From contig JAICGZ010000002.1 in the NCBI GenBank assembly GCA_025922875.1, positions 1 to 64,000 of the forward strand: DNA of 64,000 bases, written 5' to 3'. Under the pieces are notes generated by a model. The model was given only the letters and a program-made list of their open reading frames with translations. It searched no databases and was not told the origin of the DNA. Shown here piece by piece: positions 58,826-64,000 of the stretch (position 1 is its first letter; each line of letters begins with the position of its first letter). The position numbers were made by a program, and so were the translations under genes. Origin of the DNA: Pyrinomonadaceae bacterium (GTDB lineage: Bacteria; Acidobacteriota; Blastocatellia; Pyrinomonadales; Pyrinomonadaceae).

Positions 58826-60450
58826 CTGTTTTGACCTCCAAAATACTTCGCCACCGTACTCGCGGCGGGTTTCTTCGTCATCAGTGAGACAACAATCATC
58901 AATAACGCCGAGATCAGCACCATCGGAACAACCGGCATGAAACCAAACACAGCCGTGCCTCCTGGAGTTCTCGACAAAACCTCGACGCCTCCTGGCGCCC
59001 AAAGGATTGTCGCTGGTCCAGGTGCAGGCGCCGGCACGATTTCCTGCAACACTGCCACCGCGGCCACTGCCAGCGCGGTCCAAACTGCTACTGCAAGCGC
59101 CCCCCACTTCGTACTTCCTCGCCAGAACAAAGCCGCAACCAACAAAGGCGATAACGACGCGTAACCTGAAAACGCATATTGGATCGCAAGCTCGAAGATC
59201 GTCTCCGGCGCACGCAACGCGACCGCATAGGCGAAGAGAGTGATCAAAATAATGAAGATACGTCCGGTTTGCACCTGGACTGTTTCTCCGAAACGAGTCT
59301 TGCCCCCGTAGAAAGCGAACACGTCCTCCGTAAACATGGTCGATAACGCGAGAATTTGCGAATCACTCGCCATCACTGCCGCCATGATGCCCGCGCCCAA
59401 CAAACCTGCGAGCCAGAGCGGCGCATAGCGTTTAAGCAAAATCATGATGACGTCATCGCCGGCCGACTCTTCACGCAAGTGGTCGCGCGCTTCCGGTTCC
59501 ATCGTTCGACCTTGAGTCGCCAGCACTCGCCGCGCTTCCTGTTTTTGGCGTATCTCCGGAACGTCAGTCACGCGATTCGCCATCACGCCGAGGAATACGC
59601 ACGGCAGCCAGATGGCGAGTATGCACAGCGGATAGAAGATGACTGTCTTCCTGAACTGGTTCATCTTTCGCGCCGTCAGGCAAAAGATCAGGATGTGCGG
59701 AAAAGCGATTGCGGAGAGTGGAATGAACGTGTAGCTGAAAAAGTAGTAAGGCGAAATTCGCTCGCGAGTTAGCAGTGAAGACATCGGCGAGGCTTGTAAC
59801 GCCTGCGCCGCGCTGCGAAAACCTCCCATGCCAACGCCGATCACGATTAGGGCAATCGCGCCAAAACACAGGAAGAGCACAGTCTGAAACGTGTTGACCC
59901 AGGCGGTGCCGCGCATCCCGCCGAAGAACACGTAACTCATCACCACCATTGCGACAATGGCGCCGCCAAACCAAAACGGGACCAGCTCACCGCTGATTGT
60001 ATTGAGCGTCGTGCCGCCACCCATGATGCCGATGATGATGTAAGGAATCAGCAACACTGCCTGAACGGCAAAGATGACTGTTCCGATGTGGCTGCATTCC
60101 CAGCGATCTCTGAACATCTGAACCGGCGTCATGAAGCCATACTTCTTACCGAGCGCCCAAATACGTGTTCCAATCAGAAAGATGGTCAGCGGAATCACCA
60201 GACCCGACGAAGAAGCCATCAAGCCAAAAGTGACTATGCCGTTGCTGAACGCATGGCCCGACGATCCAAGGATCGCGAATGCGGTCATGTTCGTGCCGAA
60301 CAACGAGAAGAGAAACACGAATGGACCAAGAGAACGGCTCGCAAGAAAGTAGTCTTCAGCTTCCTCGCGACCCCGCGCACGACGAAATGCAAAGATGCCG
60401 ATATAGAGAACAGTTGCGAGATAGAGGAAGACTACGATTGCAGGAATCAA
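58822..60450 (-). CDS. Sodium:solute symporter (SSS) family protein
   Basis: [67 protein letters not shown]...; 12+ TM. Confidence 0.92.
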   Translation of the reverse strand: MIPAIVVFLYLATVLYIGIFAFRRARGREEAEDYFLASRSLGPFVFLFSLFGTNMTAFAILGSSGHAFSNGIVTFGLMASSSGLVIPLTIFLIGTRIWALGKKYGFMTPVQMFRDRWECSHIGTVIFAVQAVLLIPYIIIGIMGGGTTLNTISGELVPFWFGGAIVAMVVMSYVFFGGMRGTAWVNTFQTVLFLCFGAIALIVIGVGMGGFRSAAQALQASPMSSLLTRERISPYYFFSYTFIPLSAIAFPHILIFCLTARKMNQFRKTVIFYPLCILAIWLPCVFLGVMANRVTDVPEIRQKQEARRVLATQGRTMEPEARDHLREESAGDDVIMILLKRYAPLWLAGLLGAGIMAAVMASDSQILALSTMFTEDVFAFYGGKTRFGETVQVQTGRIFIILITLFAYAVALRAPETIFELAIQYAFSGYASLSPLLVAALFWRGSTKWGALAVAVWTALAVAAVAVLQEIVPAPAPGPATILWAPGGVEVLSRTPGGTAVFGFMPVVPMVLISALLMIVVSLMTKKPAASTVAKYFGGQNR

Positions 60451-60683
60451 CGCGCTTCATCCTCCCCGGGATTCGCTTTTTCAACCTCTTTTTCAAGGTG
60501 AGACGGCCACGCGAAAGTCACGAGCAACCACATCAGCAGCGCCGCGGCCACTGAAAACATTCCTTGATAGAAGAGTCCGATTGGAATGAAACCGAAAACC
60601 AGGTAGGAACTCCGCCAGAACCAGATGTCCTGATGAAGTATGTAAAGTGCGACGACAGCAACAACCAGGAGGATTTTTTTCAC
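60447..60683 (-). CDS. Small membrane protein, DUF3311-like
   Basis: [56 protein letters not shown] overlap with the SSS gene. Confidence 0.75.
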   Translation of the reverse strand: MKKILLVVAVVALYILHQDIWFWRSSYLVFGFIPIGLFYQGMFSVAAALLMWLLVTFAWPSHLEKEVEKANPGEDEAR

Positions 60684-60818
60684 GGAGGCCAGAAAGTAGC
60701 AAGGCTACTTTAATCGTGTCAAGCAAGTTGAGCGGCTCCCTGGAGTGCGGCGCACCTTCGCGTGAATAATTAATTAACTACGCTGCCACTGCCTTGATCA
60801 CACTGTACGGTGATTTAG

Positions 60819-61664
60819 TCAGGCGCTGCGGACGCTTTTAGCGCGCTGGCGGCGTGTGTGTTGAGGAATGATGTGGTGGCGTTTGATCATGCGATCGAGG
60901 GTCTTCCGATCGACAGACAAAAGGCGCGCTGCCGCCTGCTTGTTTCCGCGGGTATGTTCCAGCACCTGCGCGACGTAGCGGCCTTCAATTACTGCCAGCG
61001 TGACCCAGTCGTCGTTAACCGGGGTCTCAGATGCGTGGGACTCATCGTTGAGAGACGGCAAGACAATCGTTGCTGCGTTCAAGCGATAAAAAAGATCACT
61101 GGGAAGTTTTCCGGCTGCGACTTCTGGTTCAACATTATGGCTGCTGGCAGCGATGACGCGAACATCTACTCTTCTTGTTTCCTCAGCACCGGCCTCGCCT
61201 GTTTGCAGTAGGTGGAGCAACTTCTCCTGGAACGACAAGTTTGTTTCCGTGATCTCATCGAGAAGAATAGTGCCGCCATCAGCTTTTCCGAATAACTCCT
61301 CAATTAACTCAGTGGAAATCACAGCACAGTTGACGGCGACAAATGGCTGGTCGCGGCGGCTACTGGAATGATGGATGGCAGAGGCCACCAGTTCCTTACA
61401 GATGCCTGACTCACCAATCAGGAGCACCGGTAAGTTATTACTGGACACACGGTCTACCTGCTTCATGACTTCGACAAACGCTTGGCTGCGTCTCATCAGA
61501 CCAACGTCCGATTGATCCGCAGCCCCGCGTCCCGTGGGTGAGGATCTCTGTGGGCGCTCTGTTGATTGCTGGCGCACCTTTAATTCGTCGTCTACAACAA
61601 GCACTTTCCTGGGTCCTTCAAACAATACTGTGCAGGAGGGGGACGGCAACCTCGCCCTGGCCAC
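60819..61664 (-). CDS. Degenerate NtrC-like sigma-54 enhancer-binding regulator lacking the GAFTGA loop
   Basis: VLVVDDE receiver remnant; LIGESGICKELVASAIHH (altered Walker A), GGTILLDEI (Walker B), Fis-type HTH RYVAQVLEHTRGNKQAAARLLSVDRKTLDRMIKRH. Confidence 0.75.
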   Translation of the reverse strand: MARARLPSPSCTVLFEGPRKVLVVDDELKVRQQSTERPQRSSPTGRGAADQSDVGLMRRSQAFVEVMKQVDRVSSNNLPVLLIGESGICKELVASAIHHSSSRRDQPFVAVNCAVISTELIEELFGKADGGTILLDEITETNLSFQEKLLHLLQTGEAGAEETRRVDVRVIAASSHNVEPEVAAGKLPSDLFYRLNAATIVLPSLNDESHASETPVNDDWVTLAVIEGRYVAQVLEHTRGNKQAAARLLSVDRKTLDRMIKRHHIIPQHTRRQRAKSVRSA

Positions 61665-61875
61665 CGTCCCCCTTCTCTACGCGCGAGGATTTCACTGATT
61701 TACAACGCGCGCTCCTCCTGAAAATTTACTTCACAGTCGGGTTGCAAACGCTTGTATACAGGAGGTGATTCAACAGATGTGTAGGCTAAGCGGTCTCTGA
61801 AAAGTTCGCAATGAGGAGATTCCTGAGGGTAACTGCTCCAATTCCTGAGACTTAGCGGCTTGCGGTGCGAAACTT

Positions 61876-61946
61876 TTTTCGCGCACAAGGGGGAAAGAAA
61901 ACCCTTTGAGACGCAGCAGCGCCTTGCGCCTTTGCGCGAGAGTTCT
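61876..61946. repeat. Degenerate/partial family A repeat
   Basis: TTTCGCGCACAAGGGGGAAAG...CGCCTTGCGCCTTTGCGCGAGAGTT. Confidence 0.5.
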
Positions 61947-61955
61947 TGTGGTAAT

Positions 61956-62597
61956 TCAAGGCTCTATCAGGCCTACGCTTATCGCGAAACGCACGAGGCC
62001 CGGTACGTCGTGGATATCTAAACGCTCCATCAACTGGGCGCGATGCGTTTCGACAGTTTTGACGCTGATGCCCAACATGTGCCCGGTCTGTTTAGTGGTG
62101 AAACCTTCCGCAATTAACCGCAGGACCTCGCGCTGTCGCGGGCTGAGCGACTCGAGAAGCGCTTTTTTGTTCGGACTGTTGGTATCTGGGATTAGAGGCT
62201 TTGGTGTTTCAGGGGAGATGTAGACTTTTCCCCTCATCACCGTTTGAATTGCCTCTTGAAGCTCTGTAATGGCTGCACTCTTGGGTAAAAAGCCGGCTGC
62301 TCCCATATGCACAGCTCGCAGGGCGTACTCTCCAGCGTCATGGACCGTCAAGACAATCACGCGTATCTCGGGAAAGTTCAACCTTACATGGTCCAGGACC
62401 TCAAAGCCACTGCCTTCAGGCATAGTAAGGTCGAGCAATATCAGGTTTGGTTGGAGTTCTGTGACCAGTTTCAACGCTTCCCTGCCGCTACCCGCTTCTC
62501 CGATGACGAGTACATCTTTGATTTGTTCGACGAGCGCACGAATACCTCCGCGCACGAGCGCGTGATCGTCAGCGATAAGCACGCGAATAGAGTTCAT
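61956..62597 (-). CDS. NarL/FixJ-type LuxR response regulator
   Basis: IRVLIADDHALVRGGIRALVEQI...LILLDLTMPEGSGFEVLDHV...LSPRQREVLRLIAEGFTTKQTGHMLGISVKTVETHRAQLMERL. Confidence 0.95.
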   Translation of the reverse strand: MNSIRVLIADDHALVRGGIRALVEQIKDVLVIGEAGSGREALKLVTELQPNLILLDLTMPEGSGFEVLDHVRLNFPEIRVIVLTVHDAGEYALRAVHMGAAGFLPKSAAITELQEAIQTVMRGKVYISPETPKPLIPDTNSPNKKALLESLSPRQREVLRLIAEGFTTKQTGHMLGISVKTVETHRAQLMERLDIHDVPGLVRFAISVGLIEP

Positions 62598-62795
62598 TCG
62601 ATTGTGCGGCTTTGTTTTTCTCAGACTGATTTAATCAGGCTTTCGTGAGTTTTGAGAATTTAAACAAAACAAAACCGAATTACTGGTTTCGACGGAAGCA
62701 TCATACAGAAACTTCTCGCTCCGTCAATCGGATAACGTGAGGTAGTAGCCGCAGCGCAGAGCCAAATGGACTTTTCGGATAAGCTAGTCAAACAC

Positions 62796-63713
62796 TTAAG
62801 ATTTCTTCCGGCGTGTGATCACCCCGGAGTCGATCGTCTGGCCGGTGCGCGAGATGGCCTGGAAGTGCATTTCATCGCCTGTAACTTCGAACAGCATGAA
62901 ATGCATGTCTCCATCAAAGGATTTTGCCGTCAACGGAGATGAATCTTTAATGTCACCGGTTCTGAGTTTGCCGCCGGCTCCGGATACAAAATAGTAAATT
63001 CCCTTTTGCGGTTTGATCCGTTCGTAAACGTGATCGTGACCAGTCAGCACGACATCAACTCCATGCTTCAAAAAGATCGGTTCCACCACTTCTCGGAGCT
63101 GACTATCAGATCCGTGTTTCTTTGCGGAAGAGTACGGCGGATGATGGAAGAAGCAGACTTTCCATTCTGAAGTATCTTTGGCCAGTTCACTTTCAAGCCA
63201 CTCCACCTGTTTCTTGTCCATGTAGTTGCTGTTCAACGCATAGAAAGCCACGTCGCCCTTCTTGAAGCGGTAGTAATCCTTCCCATTCATGTTGAAGTGT
63301 TCGTAATTGACCTGCAACGCCTGATCGTGATTTCCCAATGAAGCATAAAACTTCACTTTGTCGGCGAGGAGTTGCCTGTAGGGCCCGGCGAATTTCTTTT
63401 CAAAGTCCTTAGGCTTCTCCCCACCGTACATGTTGTCGCCCATCATCAGTACGAACTCGAAAGGAAAGACCGCACGATATTTGGCCATCATGCTTCCGAG
63501 AGCGTGTTGCTGTGACGACCCCGTGCCTGTATCTCCTATGACGGCAAAACGAAGAGAGCCATCCTTGAGTGGTAGTGTCAGTTTTACCGGTGAACTCGGT
63601 GCTGAACTTCTCGCGCCGCTGTTTCCGTTGATCTTTTGCGCCGGCGCAGAGATGGAGAAGCCGGCAACGATAAATGCAACTAACAGGATCTTGGCATTAA
63701 CAAACCTTCGCAT
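62796..63713 (-). CDS. Metallophosphoesterase (calcineurin-like / purple acid phosphatase-like), secreted
   Basis: FAVIGDTGTGSSQQHALG...FVLMMGDNMYGG...FYASLGNHDQ...HHPPYSSAKKHG...VDVVLTGHDHVYER. Confidence 0.93.
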   Translation of the reverse strand: MRRFVNAKILLVAFIVAGFSISAPAQKINGNSGARSSAPSSPVKLTLPLKDGSLRFAVIGDTGTGSSQQHALGSMMAKYRAVFPFEFVLMMGDNMYGGEKPKDFEKKFAGPYRQLLADKVKFYASLGNHDQALQVNYEHFNMNGKDYYRFKKGDVAFYALNSNYMDKKQVEWLESELAKDTSEWKVCFFHHPPYSSAKKHGSDSQLREVVEPIFLKHGVDVVLTGHDHVYERIKPQKGIYYFVSGAGGKLRTGDIKDSSPLTAKSFDGDMHFMLFEVTGDEMHFQAISRTGQTIDSGVITRRKKS

Positions 63714-63744
63714 TGGTCCACTCCTTCACGACAAGAGAAACTCA

Positions 63745-64000
63745 TCAAGGTAATGCGTCGGGCATAAAATCAAGGATCACGTTACTTTCGCGATCGACCA
63801 GAATCAGGTTGCTGCCTACGAACCGGTAACGAACTTCTTTCGGCAACTGCGGCAGCTTCGCTAAAAGCGTGGCCGGCATTTCTGATTGTTCGGCGCTGTC
63901 GGCATAGGGATAGTTGACTCGCAACACGACACCTTTCAGTTCTGTTTCAAAGGCGATGTCGCGAATCTCTTTGCGATCTCTGCCCTGAAATTCGTTCTTC
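63745..64000 (-). CDS. Hypothetical protein, 5' end beyond window
   Basis: The frame is open to the window edge (KNEFQGRDRKEIRDIAFETELKGVVLRVNYPYADSAEQSEMPATLLAKLPQLPKEVRYRFVGSNLILVDRESNVILDFMPDALP*). Confidence 0.6.
   Translation of the reverse strand, partial: KNEFQGRDRKEIRDIAFETELKGVVLRVNYPYADSAEQSEMPATLLAKLPQLPKEVRYRFVGSNLILVDRESNVILDFMPDALP

Noticed and set aside
61638-61672. GGGGGACGG / CCGTCCCCC inverted repeat as a terminator
   Set aside because: It lies within or at the 5' end of the minus-strand regulator ORF and lacks a clean T-tract (TTCTCT on the + strand), so function could not be assigned.

Overview
This 64-kb window looks like a chromosomal segment of an Acidobacteriota-like bacterium. 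Support for that: an ADOP-type permease, an Oar-like TonB receptor, a VWFA-related acidobacterial-type protein and many WPQWRGP PQQ-like propellers. I assigned the phylum from gene content only; no rRNA is present. The main contents are as follows. (i) A 5'-truncated TPR-CHAT protease-like gene sits beside a 3'-half tRNA-Pro fragment that looks like an attachment site. (ii) A cysteine-rich secreted peptide, a thioredoxin-like/propeller membrane protein and an ADOP permease form a putative co-directional unit. (iii) A tRNA-Arg(UCU) gene is split after U34 by a ~264-nt, ORF-less group I intron that was missed by the ORF track, followed by tRNA-His(GUG). (iv) A subtilase carries a C-terminal hexapeptide tandem repeat (GDGVLV). 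(v) Nine secreted PQQ-like beta-propeller paralogues lie between 32.5 and 58.3 kb. (vi) At least nine sequence-distinct families of palindromic intergenic repeats occur. Some lie in frame inside coding sequences (two in one ABC permease, two in signal-peptide regions) and others supply the stop codons of convergent genes. No CRISPR array, rRNA, transposase or integrase was recognised. All product calls come from reading motifs in the sequence, without database searches.
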